From: JBALVT01 sp045110675
GTDB taxonomy: Bacteria; Pseudomonadota; Gammaproteobacteria; Pseudomonadales; Halieaceae
Direction of reading: 5' to 3'
Assembly: GCA_045110675.1 (NCBI GenBank)
Contig: JBGCGJ010000015.1
Location: forward strand, 62,001 to 126,000
DNA: 64,000 nt
Positions 33,293 to 41,983 of the stretch are shown here, in pieces (within the stretch, counting starts at the first letter, position 1; each line of letters starts with the position of its first letter). Position numbers and translations under genes: made by a program. The notes under the pieces are model-generated. The model was not told where the DNA came from and searched no databases. It saw only the letters and a list, made by a program, of their open reading frames with translations.

Positions 33293-33994
33293 ATGGGGCT
33301 CGAACCTGGACATTCAATTAAGCTGGAAAAAAGTTGGCTGAATGAGCTTGCCGGAGAGTTTGACCAAGCTTACATGCAGGCGCTAAGAGCTTTTTTAATA
33401 GAGCAGAAAAGAGCTAGATTGCGAATCTTTCCCGCCGGCGCGGAAATGTTCAGTGCGTTTTCCCATACTCCTCTGGACAAGGTTAAGGTTGTTATATTGG
33501 GGCAAGATCCCTACCACGGCGAGGGGCAGGCCCATGGGCTTTGTTTTTCCGTCAAACCGGGAGTGGCCATTCCGCCCTCCCTGCGAAACATTTATCAGGA
33601 ACTGCATGATGAGTTGGGGTTGGCAATTCCAGGGCACGGCCATCTGACCTCCTGGGCCGATCAAGGTGTATTGCTACTGAATAGTGTGTTGTCGGTCGAG
33701 GCTTCAAAGGCAGGATCTCATCAGGGAAAAGGTTGGGAGACTTTTACCGACAAAGTCATCGACGTGATTAACCGCAAGCGGGAAGGAGTGGTGTTCATGC
33801 TCTGGGGAAGTTACGCCCAAAAAAAGGGCGCGATTATTGATACTTCAAGGCACTGTGTGCTGAAGGCTCCTCATCCGTCGCCACTCAGCGCCTACCGTGG
33901 TTTTTTTGGTTGCGGGCATTTTCTACAGGCCAATCAGTATTTGCTCGACAAAAATGAGACGCCGATTGATTGGACGCTGCCAGAGTCCATTTAG
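33293..33994 (+). CDS. ung: uracil-DNA glycosylase
   Basis: A 233-residue family 1 uracil-DNA glycosylase. It removes uracil from DNA by base excision. The catalytic loop GQDPYHG holds Asp72. The second motif APHPSPLSAYRGFFGCGHF holds the catalytic His and the DNA-intercalating Leu/Ser region. LLLNSVLSVEA is the Asn-containing uracil-binding strand. It begins 15 bases after the FO synthase gene, so transcription may continue from the F420 operon. It converges with ygfZ. Confidence 0.96.
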   Translation: MGLEPGHSIKLEKSWLNELAGEFDQAYMQALRAFLIEQKRARLRIFPAGAEMFSAFSHTPLDKVKVVILGQDPYHGEGQAHGLCFSVKPGVAIPPSLRNIYQELHDELGLAIPGHGHLTSWADQGVLLLNSVLSVEASKAGSHQGKGWETFTDKVIDVINRKREGVVFMLWGSYAQKKGAIIDTSRHCVLKAPHPSPLSAYRGFFGCGHFLQANQYLLDKNETPIDWTLPESI

Positions 33995-34031
33995 GACATC
34001 GGCGGAACAGCAGTTGTAATCGGTGGCCAGC

Positions 34032-34988
34032 CTAGGGTTTTTCCAGGGGATAGGGTTGCGAGCCGACCTGTAAAACTGGCCCGCCCAAATCCCCTAGATG
34101 TAGACCTTGTTCAACCCCTGCAGCAGTCGCAACCACAAGCATTGACACATCCCCAGGTGAACTCGCGGCGCTGTTAACGACATTGCCGACACTTTGAGAA
34201 CCCTCACCGCTAAACAGGGCGGTTCCTGCTTCTGGTTCAAAGTCACTTGATACAGAAGCCAGATACATACGGCGTTTCGGTTTGCCTCGGTAATGCATGC
34301 GCGCGACAACTTCTTGCCCGGTGTAGCAACCCTTGGTAAAGCTAACATGCCCGGTAATATCATAGTTCAGCATTTGCGGGATGAATGTCTCTATGTTTGC
34401 GCTCTCGATTCGTCCCATTCCCGCGCTGATCTGCAGGGATTGCCAGATGGATTCTTCGGCCTGAGTCAATTCCGCTGTTATTGTCTCAATCAGCTCCGCT
34501 CGCTCATTACGATTGATAAAACACTCGTACTGATTTCCCGCCGTATCTAACTGGACAACACAAAAGCCGTCTCCGCAGATCGATCCGTATTGTTCCTGCG
34601 GTAGTTCTGGAATGGCTGACAAGAGCTGTTCACGAACCTGCTCGCCCCAACACGCCAGTGTCTCCCATTCCTCGTCATTCTCATTGAGTTCAGCTTTGGA
34701 GAAAACGATATACTTGCCAAACACTGCGGCACTGCTTGTCTTTATGTCCCTCTTCATTCTTAGACCGAAGGACTGGGCACCAAGTTGGCAGAGCAGAAAG
34801 TCGCAAACCACTCGGCCCTGGGGATTACAATAGGCACCAGGTAGAGCGTGGTACTCGTCTAATTTGTCTGTATCGCAGGTCGCCTGGCCCTGTAAAAATT
34901 TGAGCGAATCCGGGCCGTTCAAAAGTAACAGGCTTTCGGAAGTCGTGGCGCAATAATTGGCGTTCAAGGTGGAGTACTCTAGTGGCAT
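34032..34988 (-). CDS. ygfZ: folate-binding Fe-S repair protein YgfZ
   Basis: A 318-residue protein of the YgfZ/GcvT-like family. It binds tetrahydrofolate and supports iron-sulfur enzymes such as the tRNA methylthiotransferase MiaB. The family signature K-G-C-Y-T-G-Q-E (TKGCYTGQEVVARMHYRG) with its conserved Cys is present, as is the N-terminal FLQGQATCDTDKL. It is divergent from sdhE across about 110 bases. The same divergent pair occurs in E. coli and related bacteria, which supports the call. Confidence 0.93.
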   Translation of the reverse strand: MPLEYSTLNANYCATTSESLLLLNGPDSLKFLQGQATCDTDKLDEYHALPGAYCNPQGRVVCDFLLCQLGAQSFGLRMKRDIKTSSAAVFGKYIVFSKAELNENDEEWETLACWGEQVREQLLSAIPELPQEQYGSICGDGFCVVQLDTAGNQYECFINRNERAELIETITAELTQAEESIWQSLQISAGMGRIESANIETFIPQMLNYDITGHVSFTKGCYTGQEVVARMHYRGKPKRRMYLASVSSDFEPEAGTALFSGEGSQSVGNVVNSAASSPGDVSMLVVATAAGVEQGLHLGDLGGPVLQVGSQPYPLEKP

Positions 34989-35100
34989 TGGTGTTGTGAT
35001 AGTAGGGCTTACAGGCCTAGTTTCGCATCTTTTTCGCTACGTTGGGAGCTTTCTGCGATAATGGTTTCTTTTGATCTTCCATGAAAGTGAACTTTTGCAG

Positions 35101-35364
35101 ATGATACCGGATATAGAACTCAATCGTATGCGTTGGGCTGCCCGCAGAGGCATGCTTGAACTGGATCTTGTTCTGGAACCTTTTGTAAACGCACGCTATG
35201 TCGAACTGAGCGAGATTGATCGAGCGCGGTTCGCGCGGCTCATGACTTCTGAAGACCAGGATTTGTTTGCTTGGTTTCTGCGCCGGGAACAGCCCGAGGA
35301 TCCGGAGTTAGCTCAAATTGTTAAACAAGTACTGGAATTCGCCCGCACTCGCTCTGACGATTAG
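35101..35364 (+). CDS. sdhE: FAD assembly factor SdhE
   Basis: A small protein of 87 residues needed for covalent FAD attachment to succinate dehydrogenase. The RRGMLELD motif near residue 15 contains the RGXXE core of the family, and DLFAWFLRRE is the usual C-terminal helix. The frame opens with TTG at 35071, but ATG 35101 (MIPDIELNRMRW) matches the family start. It is followed by an overlapping membrane gene, as in the sdhE-ygfX pair. Confidence 0.93.
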   Translation: MIPDIELNRMRWAARRGMLELDLVLEPFVNARYVELSEIDRARFARLMTSEDQDLFAWFLRREQPEDPELAQIVKQVLEFARTRSDD

Positions 35365-35743
35365 GCCGTCCGTATACCGTCGTTTTATTGCAGTCGTCCT
35401 AGGGGTCACCGCGGGCTTTTCGAATTATCGGATTTGGATCGGCGAAAATGCGTTATTCGCCATCGCGCTTGTTCCATTATCTGCAGTTAGCATTCTGGCA
35501 ATGATTCGAGAACCCCTGGTGGGTTGCAGTTTTGGTTGGCGCGAAGGGCAGTGGTATGTGTTTTCCCAGGGTTCTTTAAAGGCGGTCGAGCTCGTCGGGC
35601 GACCCATTTGCTTGTCTATTTGTGTCCGGGTTACTCTGCTGTCGCATTCCACTGGAGAGCGCTATAACTTCTCACTGTTCCCCGACAGTTCGGATCCGGA
35701 AGACTTGAGGCGATTGAGGTCCAGATTATTGCTGGAGCGGTGA
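35318..35743 (+). CDS. ygfX: YgfX-like inner-membrane protein
   Basis: A roughly 140-residue protein with two short hydrophobic spans (FIAVVLGVTAGFSNY, ENALFAIALVPLSAVSILAMI) and then a soluble tail ending RLRSRLLLER. Gene order after sdhE and the two-helix layout fit YgfX (CptA). YgfX is reported to act with SdhE and in E. coli as a toxin affecting cell-shape proteins; the function here is not shown. No ATG is available. TTG 35318 gives a 47-base overlap with sdhE, and a later non-ATG start is possible. The end overlaps the nadB stop region on the other strand by 18 bases. Confidence 0.7.
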   Translation: MLNKYWNSPALALTIRPSVYRRFIAVVLGVTAGFSNYRIWIGENALFAIALVPLSAVSILAMIREPLVGCSFGWREGQWYVFSQGSLKAVELVGRPICLSICVRVTLLSHSTGERYNFSLFPDSSDPEDLRRLRSRLLLER

Positions 35744-37309
35744 ATTCTTTGGTACCAGCACGGTGTCTCGCGCTTCATCCAGGAGATCCGGGTAGTCCAA
35801 TGTGTAGTGTAAGCCGCGGCTTTCTTTTCGCAGCAACGCACATTGAATCATGAGCTCTGCGACCATGGCCAAATTTCGTAGCTCCAACAAATCGGTGCTC
35901 ACCTTGTAATTGCTATAATACTCAGCGATTTCTGACTGCAGCAACGCTGCCCGATGTTCAGCGCGCGCGAGACGCTTGTTTGTTCTGACGATACCCACGT
36001 AATCCCACATGAAACGTCGAAGTTCATCCCAGTTGTGAGAAATAACCACGTCCTCGTCGGAGTCGGTAACTTGTGATTCGTCCCACAGGGGCGGCTGACT
36101 GGGTTCCGGTGCCTCGTTAATACACTGTTGAATATGGTTTGCTGCTGATTCCGCATAGACAATACACTCAAGTAGAGAGTTGCTCGCCATTCGATTCGCA
36201 CCATGCAAACCGGTGCAGGAACTTTCCCCGATCGCGTACAAGCCTTCAATATCAGTTCGGCCATTGGTATCGACAACGATTCCGCCGCACGTGTAGTGCG
36301 CCGCTGGTACGACTGGAATCGGTTCTTTTGTGATGTCAATTCCCAGTTCCAAACAGCGAGCCAAAATAGTCGGGAAGTGAGTATTTAGAAATTCTGGAGG
36401 CTTGTTGGAGATGTCCAAAAATACGCAGTCGAGTCCCAAACGCTTCATTTCGTGGTCGATAGCTCTGGCGACAATGTCGCGAGGTGCCAGCTCCAGGCGC
36501 TCATCAAACCGATCCATAAACTGGCTGCCATCTGGCAACAGGAGCTTGCCTCCTTCGCCGCGAATCGCTTCGGTGATTAAAAAGGACTTCGCCTGAGGGT
36601 GGTAGAGGCAGGTGGGGTGAAATTGATTGAATTCCAGGTTGGCAACGCGACAGCCTGCCCGCCATGCCATAGCAATGCCATCTCCGCTCGCTCCGTCCGG
36701 ATTGCTGGTGTAAAGGTAAGCTTTACTGGCGCCACCTGTTGCCAGTATCACAAACTTGGCCTGAAACAGGTCTACCCGTTCCGTTTTCCTGTTTAGTATA
36801 TAGGCGCCCTGACATCGGCCGTTGTTCGCAATCAAGTCAACTGCCACCCGATTGGTCAATATTTCAATGTTTTGCGCCGCGACGGCCCGGTCCGACAAAA
36901 CCTCTGAAATGGCGCGACCTGTGGCATCGGCTGCGTGGATGATTCGTCTATGGCTGTGGCCGCCTTCGCGGGTCAGGTGGTATTCCTGGTCTTCCTGTAA
37001 ATCGAAATCTACCCCCTGATCCACCAACCATTCCACGCAACGCTTACTGTTGCGCACCGTAAATTCAACGGCTTCTCGCCGGCACAAGCCACCTCCGGCT
37101 TTAAGTGTATCTTCCACATGGGAATCAACCGTATCTTCGTCATCCAGAACAGCGGCCATACCACCCTGGGCCCAATAGGTTGACCCCTGATTTAACTCTG
37201 CCTTGGTCAGCAGGGCAATGCTGTAGGAAGACGGTAGACGCAGGGCTAGGCTCATGCCGGCGGCGCCGCTGCCGATGATCAATACATCGTGCTGATAGTG
37301 TTTGGGCAT
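35726..37309 (-). CDS. nadB: L-aspartate oxidase
   Basis: The 527-residue flavoenzyme oxidises aspartate to iminoaspartate for NAD synthesis. The FAD site is VLIIGSGAAGMSLAL near the N-terminus. STYWAQGGMAAVLDDED and REGGHSHRRIIHAADATG are typical of NadB. HYTCGGIVVDTNGRTDIEGLYAIGE carries active-site residues shared with the succinate dehydrogenase flavoprotein family. It lies directly upstream of rpoE on the opposite strand, as in Pseudomonas and E. coli. Length is normal. Confidence 0.96.
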   Translation of the reverse strand: MPKHYQHDVLIIGSGAAGMSLALRLPSSYSIALLTKAELNQGSTYWAQGGMAAVLDDEDTVDSHVEDTLKAGGGLCRREAVEFTVRNSKRCVEWLVDQGVDFDLQEDQEYHLTREGGHSHRRIIHAADATGRAISEVLSDRAVAAQNIEILTNRVAVDLIANNGRCQGAYILNRKTERVDLFQAKFVILATGGASKAYLYTSNPDGASGDGIAMAWRAGCRVANLEFNQFHPTCLYHPQAKSFLITEAIRGEGGKLLLPDGSQFMDRFDERLELAPRDIVARAIDHEMKRLGLDCVFLDISNKPPEFLNTHFPTILARCLELGIDITKEPIPVVPAAHYTCGGIVVDTNGRTDIEGLYAIGESSCTGLHGANRMASNSLLECIVYAESAANHIQQCINEAPEPSQPPLWDESQVTDSDEDVVISHNWDELRRFMWDYVGIVRTNKRLARAEHRAALLQSEIAEYYSNYKVSTDLLELRNLAMVAELMIQCALLRKESRGLHYTLDYPDLLDEARDTVLVPKNSPLQQ

Positions 37310-37432
37310 GGAGTGTCTACTTGCCGCCTATGGGTGTGAAATATATGATGTGGCCCAAGGACTTAGGGCTCTATCCTCAGCTGGCAGCTGAGTATATACG
37401 AGGTCGATAGTAATTAGAAAATCTGTTCCTGG

Positions 37433-37460
37433 GGAACTTTATCAATAGATATCTCTCTTA
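37433..37460 (+). promoter_or_regulatory. probable sigma-E (AlgU-type) promoter of rpoE
   Basis: GGAACTT (37433-37439), then 16 bases, then TCTTA (37456-37460). This matches the sigma-E/AlgU consensus GGAACTT-N16-TCTNA. It lies 115 bases ahead of the rpoE start, in the nadB/rpoE divergent gap. It suggests autoregulation of the sigma factor operon. Confidence 0.8.
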
Positions 37461-37574
37461 CAATGCAACGAGTGACAAACCAGGCGAACTAACGTCTGTT
37501 TTCGCTGTCTATTCAAGCAGTTGGAAAAATACTGCCGCGGCAATAATGTCATGGACTAGGGAGGGGTACAGGGC

Positions 37575-38159
37575 ATGAGCGCCGTGGAAACGGATCAACA
37601 GCTGGTCGCCAAAGTTCAAAAGGGTGATTCGAGAGCGTTTGATCTACTGGTTTTGAAGTACCAACACAAAATTTTTGGCCTTATCAGTCGCTATGTTCAC
37701 GACTCGGATGAAGTACAGGATGTTGCACAGGAAGCTTTCATTAAGGCCTACAGGGCGCTGCCGCGTTTTCGCGGCGACAGCGCCTTTTATACCTGGCTGT
37801 ACCGCATTGCAATTAACACCGCAAAAAACCATCTGGTTTCTCGTTCGCGCAGGCCTCCCGGGTCTGACGTGGAAGTGGAGGACGCGGAATATTACGACGG
37901 CGGAGCGGCGCTGCGGGACCTCAATACCCCCGAAAATGCCCTTTTTGGTGCGGAATTGAAAGCGGTAGTTGAGGGGGCGATCACAGAATTGCCAGATGAT
38001 TTGAGAACTGCGGTAACTCTTCGCGAATTTGACGGTCTGAGTTATGAGGACATTGCAGAAATTATGGATTGTCCGGTTGGAACGGTGCGCTCGCGAATAT
38101 TCAGGGCGCGCGAAGCGATCGATAAGCAAGTGAAAACACAGATTGATGGCGAGTTTTAG
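37575..38159 (+). CDS. rpoE: envelope-stress sigma factor RpoE/AlgU
   Basis: A 194-residue ECF sigma factor. Region 2 runs from FDLLVLKYQHKIFGLISRY to ALPRFRGDSAFYTWLYRIA, and region 4 includes ELPDDLRTAVTLREFDGLSYEDIAEIMDCPVGTVRSRIFRARE. The sequence is close to AlgU/RpoE of Pseudomonas and enterics. A sigma-E type promoter lies upstream. It is followed by its anti-sigma factor and the rseB, rseC and mucD genes. ATG 37575 is preceded by GGGAGGGGTACAGGGC. Confidence 0.97.
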   Translation: MSAVETDQQLVAKVQKGDSRAFDLLVLKYQHKIFGLISRYVHDSDEVQDVAQEAFIKAYRALPRFRGDSAFYTWLYRIAINTAKNHLVSRSRRPPGSDVEVEDAEYYDGGAALRDLNTPENALFGAELKAVVEGAITELPDDLRTAVTLREFDGLSYEDIAEIMDCPVGTVRSRIFRAREAIDKQVKTQIDGEF

Positions 38160-38249
38160 AAGCCAATAGATAAAGTGGAATCGAATTGATGAGGTTTTCC
38201 TCATGGGTGTTGGACGTGCTATGCGCGAGGGCGCAACAAAGGTGAATAA

Positions 38250-38849
38250 ATGACTGAAAGAATGCGAGAGTCCCTCTCGGCTTTGATGGATGGAGAGGCA
38301 AACGAGCTGGAGTTACAGCGGGTCTTGTCAGAGGTTGGCGAAGATAGAGATCTGCGACAGACTTGGGTGCGTTATAACGCGGTGAGTGCGGCTTGCAGTG
38401 GTCAGCAAATCAGTAACTTGTCACTTGATATTTCTCAGAGTGTCCGCGAGGCGATTGATGCGGAGGGATCCTCGGCATCTTCCAGTCAAATCGGCCGACT
38501 GCTTAAACCATTTGCCAGTTTTGCCGTAGCTGCATCGGTTGCTGCGGTAGTGGTCGTTGGTGGTCAACAAATCGCTCAGGTCGGTGAGGGCGGTTCACTG
38601 TCTTCGCAAACCTCCTTTGCCGGGGTTAGCTCACCGATAGGGATGGTCAATACTAATGGTGCCACTTCGGTGCAAGCGAACTACGGAACGCGAGCTGCCC
38701 CGACAATACAACCTGAAGCGCGCCGCGCCTATCAGGAACTCGCCCGTCAGAGAATGCAAAAATATATGCAGGAACACGCTGAACAGGCCGCACTAAATTC
38801 TCCTCAGGGATTGCTGCCCTTCACGCGGGTGCAGGAAATTAAGGAGTAA
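38250..38849 (+). CDS. rseA: anti-sigma factor RseA/MucA
   Basis: A 199-residue inner-membrane anti-sigma factor. The cytoplasmic N-terminal domain opens MTERMRESLSALMDGEANELELQ, the sigma-binding signature of RseA/MucA. One hydrophobic span (FASFAVAASVAAVVVVGG) is followed by a periplasmic tail ending in PFTRVQEIKE. It holds RpoE inactive until regulated proteolysis. It lies 90 bases after rpoE, and a candidate small gene follows before rseB. Confidence 0.93.
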   Translation: MTERMRESLSALMDGEANELELQRVLSEVGEDRDLRQTWVRYNAVSAACSGQQISNLSLDISQSVREAIDAEGSSASSSQIGRLLKPFASFAVAASVAAVVVVGGQQIAQVGEGGSLSSQTSFAGVSSPIGMVNTNGATSVQANYGTRAAPTIQPEARRAYQELARQRMQKYMQEHAEQAALNSPQGLLPFTRVQEIKE

Positions 38850-38856
38850 ATCACGG

Positions 38857-38973
38857 GTGGAACTGGCTGTGGAATGTGATTTGGACATGGATGATGTGGC
38901 TCTTTTAGAAATGGCTCAAAAGGTGATTGTTGAGGCGGTTCGTAAGGTGGTTGTTAAGGTGTTAGTACAGTGA
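38857..38973 (+). CDS. candidate small gene coupled to rseB
   Basis: A 38-codon frame starts GTG and ends TGA, and its last four bases (GTGA, 38970-38973) contain the rseB start. AAGGAG (38841-38846) lies about ten bases before the start, at the end of rseA. The peptide begins MELAVECDLDMDDVAL and becomes Val/Lys-rich (VIVEAVRKVVVKVLVQ), perhaps an amphipathic helix. I know no such gene in this operon. It could be a real small protein, a translational-coupling device for rseB, or a chance open frame. Confidence 0.4.
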   Translation: MELAVECDLDMDDVALLEMAQKVIVEAVRKVVVKVLVQ

Positions 38974-39920
38974 GTTCTAACACCAATACACTCAGAGCAT
39001 TGTTTGCAAGCCTGATTTTGATGGCCATTTCTTTTCAGGGCCACGCGGCCGCCTGCCCACAAGCAGATCCCGCTGCATTAAAGTGGTTGGACAAGATGTC
39101 TCGCAGCTCCAACGAGGTCAACTACAACGGCGTCGTCACGTTTCAGCGCGGCGATAACATGCAGGTTATGCAAATAGTCCATTCAGTGGTCGAAGGTACT
39201 AGCTCCGAAAGTCTTACCCAGTTGACGGGGCAGGGCGCTCAGGTTGTTAGAGTTGATCACCCTCTGCAGTGTGTGCATCCCGGACATCGCCTGCTGCGTT
39301 TGGGGGAAGGTCTGCAATCGGGTGAGTGCGGAATTTCCAAATACTATCGGCTCAGTGTAACCGAAGGTGAGCGCATTGCAGGGCGTAAAGCTGTGCGTAT
39401 CAAAGTCGATTCCAGAGATATGTATCGCTACGGCTATGTGATGGAACTGGATCGAGAAACCGGGTTGTTATTGAAAACTCAAACCCTCGGACCCGGGCGA
39501 AAAATCCTTGAGCGATTTCAATTTGCCAAACTTAGCTATGGACCTGGCAATGCCGCTGTTGCTAAGCCGGAGCTGGTGCACAAAGCGTCGCATCCGGCGC
39601 ATATCTCTGAGAGTAATTCTGCTTTGCCTTTGAATCGCTGGAATATTCACTGGCTGCCGGGTGGTTTTACTGAGACCGACAAGCCCGAGGTTGGCGCTTC
39701 TCGCCAAACCTTTACTGATGGGCTGGCCGTTTTCTCAGTTTTTTTAGAGCGACTTCCGAAAGAAATTCGCCCTGGAGAAGGTGTCGTTCGACACGGTGGT
39801 ACGACCTCCTATTCGCGCGGTATGATCTTATCCGGCAATTCTGTCTTGGTTACAGTCATCGGTGAGGTTCCTGTCAATACCGCAAGAATGGTAGCCGACT
39901 CAATACGCTGGATGCCCTGA
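38970..39920 (+). CDS. rseB: periplasmic regulator RseB/MucB
   Basis: A 316-residue periplasmic protein that binds RseA and senses lipoprotein or LPS signals. The start is GTG, the only standard codon between an upstream in-frame stop and the conserved sequence. A signal peptide (LRALFASLILMAISFQGHAA) is followed by the lipoprotein-sensor-like fold (WLDKMSRSSNEVNYNGVVTFQRGD) and the C-terminal RseA-binding domain. Its start lies inside the stop of the candidate small gene. It overlaps rseC by one base. Confidence 0.92.
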   Translation: MSSNTNTLRALFASLILMAISFQGHAAACPQADPAALKWLDKMSRSSNEVNYNGVVTFQRGDNMQVMQIVHSVVEGTSSESLTQLTGQGAQVVRVDHPLQCVHPGHRLLRLGEGLQSGECGISKYYRLSVTEGERIAGRKAVRIKVDSRDMYRYGYVMELDRETGLLLKTQTLGPGRKILERFQFAKLSYGPGNAAVAKPELVHKASHPAHISESNSALPLNRWNIHWLPGGFTETDKPEVGASRQTFTDGLAVFSVFLERLPKEIRPGEGVVRHGGTTSYSRGMILSGNSVLVTVIGEVPVNTARMVADSIRWMP

Positions 39921-40396
39921 TGCTGACCGAAACCGGCCGTGTGGTTGCAGTTGAAGCAGACTCTTTGTGGGTGGAAACGATTCGCCAAACCACTTGCGGG
40001 AGCTGTGCTGCGCAAAAGGGTTGTGGCCACAGTTTGATCAATCAAATTTCGGACGGTAGCAGAAGTTACGTCAGGGTGCTGTGTGCTGAACTGGAGTCCA
40101 GCGCCTGTAAGGTTAATGATCAGGTTCGGATCAGTATCCCAGAAGAAGTTATTCTGCGCGGCTCTTTTATCGTCTATATGATTCCCCTGCTAGCCATGTT
40201 GATCGCTGCTGTTGCTGCAGTTGAATGGTTTACCGGGAATCCGGATCTTCTGGCCATCGCCGGTGCCAGCGTCGGTTTTTTGGTCGGCGTGGGCGCGGTG
40301 CGCTGGCATGCCTGGAGCCATCGCGATGACACTCAGTTTCAGCCCACACTAATTGAAATTGTCAGGCCCGAATCTGTTCTTGCGAGCGCGGTTTAG
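39920..40396 (+). CDS. rseC: RseC/MucC family membrane protein
   Basis: A 158-residue protein with the N-terminal Cys motif CGSCAAQKGCGH and two hydrophobic spans (FIVYMIPLLAMLIAAVAAV and LLAIAGASVGFLVGVGAV). This is the SoxR-reducing/RseC family layout. In Pseudomonas MucC and E. coli RseC modulate sigma-E activity and redox-linked processes. The start overlaps the rseB stop by one base (TGATG). Length is normal. Confidence 0.92.
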   Translation: MLTETGRVVAVEADSLWVETIRQTTCGSCAAQKGCGHSLINQISDGSRSYVRVLCAELESSACKVNDQVRISIPEEVILRGSFIVYMIPLLAMLIAAVAAVEWFTGNPDLLAIAGASVGFLVGVGAVRWHAWSHRDDTQFQPTLIEIVRPESVLASAV

Positions 40397-40432
40397 GGCT
40401 ATTTCTTTTTGTTCAATGATCGGAACCACTCT

Positions 40433-41839
40433 ATGAATGCTATGACACGATTTTTCTCAAACCTTTTTGCAACGGTTTTACTACTTGGGGCAGCCAGCGC
40501 GTCGTTTGCGGAGCTGCCGGAATTTACCCAAATAGTGAAGAGCAGTTCCCCGGCTGTGGTAAAGATTTTGGTTGAACACCGTGGTAAGCGAGCATCCAAC
40601 GGCGCCCCTAATACTCAGGAGATTCCCGAGTACTTGCGACGTTTTTTTGAACAGCGCGGCGGTACTCCGGCGCCGCAGCAAGAGCGCAGATCGATGGGCT
40701 CAGGTTTTGTTTTTTCTTCCGATGGATACATTGTCACCAACAATCACGTGGTCGACGGCGCCAGCGATGTATTGGTTCGATTCAGTGATCGCAGAGAGTA
40801 TGAAGCTGAAGTCATCGGTACGGATCCCAGCTCCGATTTGGCCTTGTTGAAGATCGATGCTAAGAAGCTTCCCGTGCTGAAGCTTGGTAAAGCGAATGAT
40901 CTCGACGTTGGCGAGTGGGTATTGGCCATCGGTTCCCCGTTTGGTTTGGACTATTCCGTGACGGCGGGCATCGTCAGTGCCAAGGGTCGCAGTTTGCCCA
41001 CTAAAGACAACGCCAACTATGTGCCTTTTATTCAGACCGACGTTGCGATTAATCCGGGCAACTCCGGTGGTCCACTGTTCAATCTGCAAGGTGAAGTGGT
41101 GGGGGTCAACTCCCAGATATTTACACGCAGCGGCGGATCCATTGGTTTGTCTTTCGCCATTCCCTCAAGCGTAGTGTTAAACGTTGTGGAACAACTTAAG
41201 GACAAAGGCAGAGTGACTCGTGGTTGGTTTGGGGTAACAATTCAGGATGTGGATAAAACCCTTGCAGATTCCTTCGGTCTGGACCGGCCAAGGGGGGCGC
41301 TGATCGCAGAGATTTCTCCCGACGGGCCCGCGGATAAGGCCGGCTTTTTGCCCGGCGATGTCATCCTTAATTTTGATGGCACGGATGTGCTCACTTCGGC
41401 CGATCTACCCCATGTGGTGGGTTTGATTCCACCAGGAACCAAAGTTTCGGTAGACCTAATGCGGGATCAAAAGCGTAAAACCCTCAAAGTGGAAGTGGGC
41501 GGACTGGGCGCTGACGACAGTTTCGCCCTGAATCGTAAGCAGAGTGTCGACGGCTATGGCGGCCGTCTCGGGCTGGTCGTAGAGGCGGCACCCTCAGAGA
41601 TTCTGGATCGATGGGGCATCAACGGCGGAGTCATTGTGCGCGAAGTGGTGGCTGGATCGATCGCAGGCGAAGCCGGTGTTATCGCCGGTGATGTAATCAC
41701 ATTGCTAGGGTCATCTCCAATTAAGTCTGAGCGCGCTTTCAAGGAAGTGGCTGACAAGCTCAAAGCGGGAGCCTCGGTACCCCTGCGGCTTATCCGCCGC
41801 GGCGCCCCGCAATTCATCGGTTTAAAACTGCCTAAATAA
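40433..41839 (+). CDS. mucD: periplasmic serine endoprotease MucD/DegP-like
   Basis: A 468-residue HtrA-family protease and chaperone. The signal peptide ends near ASASFA. The triad is His105 (NNHVV), Asp135 (SDLALL) and Ser211 (GNSGGP), all present. Two PDZ domains follow (about residues 260-350 and 365-460). TTG 40409 would add eight residues, but ATG 40433 gives a better signal peptide. It is the last member of the rpoE-rse operon and degrades misfolded envelope proteins, limiting sigma-E activation. Confidence 0.95.
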   Translation: MNAMTRFFSNLFATVLLLGAASASFAELPEFTQIVKSSSPAVVKILVEHRGKRASNGAPNTQEIPEYLRRFFEQRGGTPAPQQERRSMGSGFVFSSDGYIVTNNHVVDGASDVLVRFSDRREYEAEVIGTDPSSDLALLKIDAKKLPVLKLGKANDLDVGEWVLAIGSPFGLDYSVTAGIVSAKGRSLPTKDNANYVPFIQTDVAINPGNSGGPLFNLQGEVVGVNSQIFTRSGGSIGLSFAIPSSVVLNVVEQLKDKGRVTRGWFGVTIQDVDKTLADSFGLDRPRGALIAEISPDGPADKAGFLPGDVILNFDGTDVLTSADLPHVVGLIPPGTKVSVDLMRDQKRKTLKVEVGGLGADDSFALNRKQSVDGYGGRLGLVVEAAPSEILDRWGINGGVIVREVVAGSIAGEAGVIAGDVITLLGSSPIKSERAFKEVADKLKAGASVPLRLIRRGAPQFIGLKLPK

Positions 41840-41983
41840 GCACTCGTAACTCCCCTCGAACAGGCATGTGGGTCGTAGCGATTGAACCCGTGATAGGGTA
41901 CAATCGCGCGTCTTTTGAGACCTCCACGTTGTCGCCCGTATCGGGCACCAGCCTATGTGCCACACAGAATCGAGCTTGAGTGA

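Noticed and set aside
37644..38204. Antisense open frame of 186 residues opposite rpoE
   Set aside because: It is a shadow of the conserved sigma factor gene, with no supporting signal.
41882..41904. Possible lepA promoter TTGAAC ... TACAAT
   Set aside because: The spacer is only 11 bases, far too short for a sigma-70 promoter.
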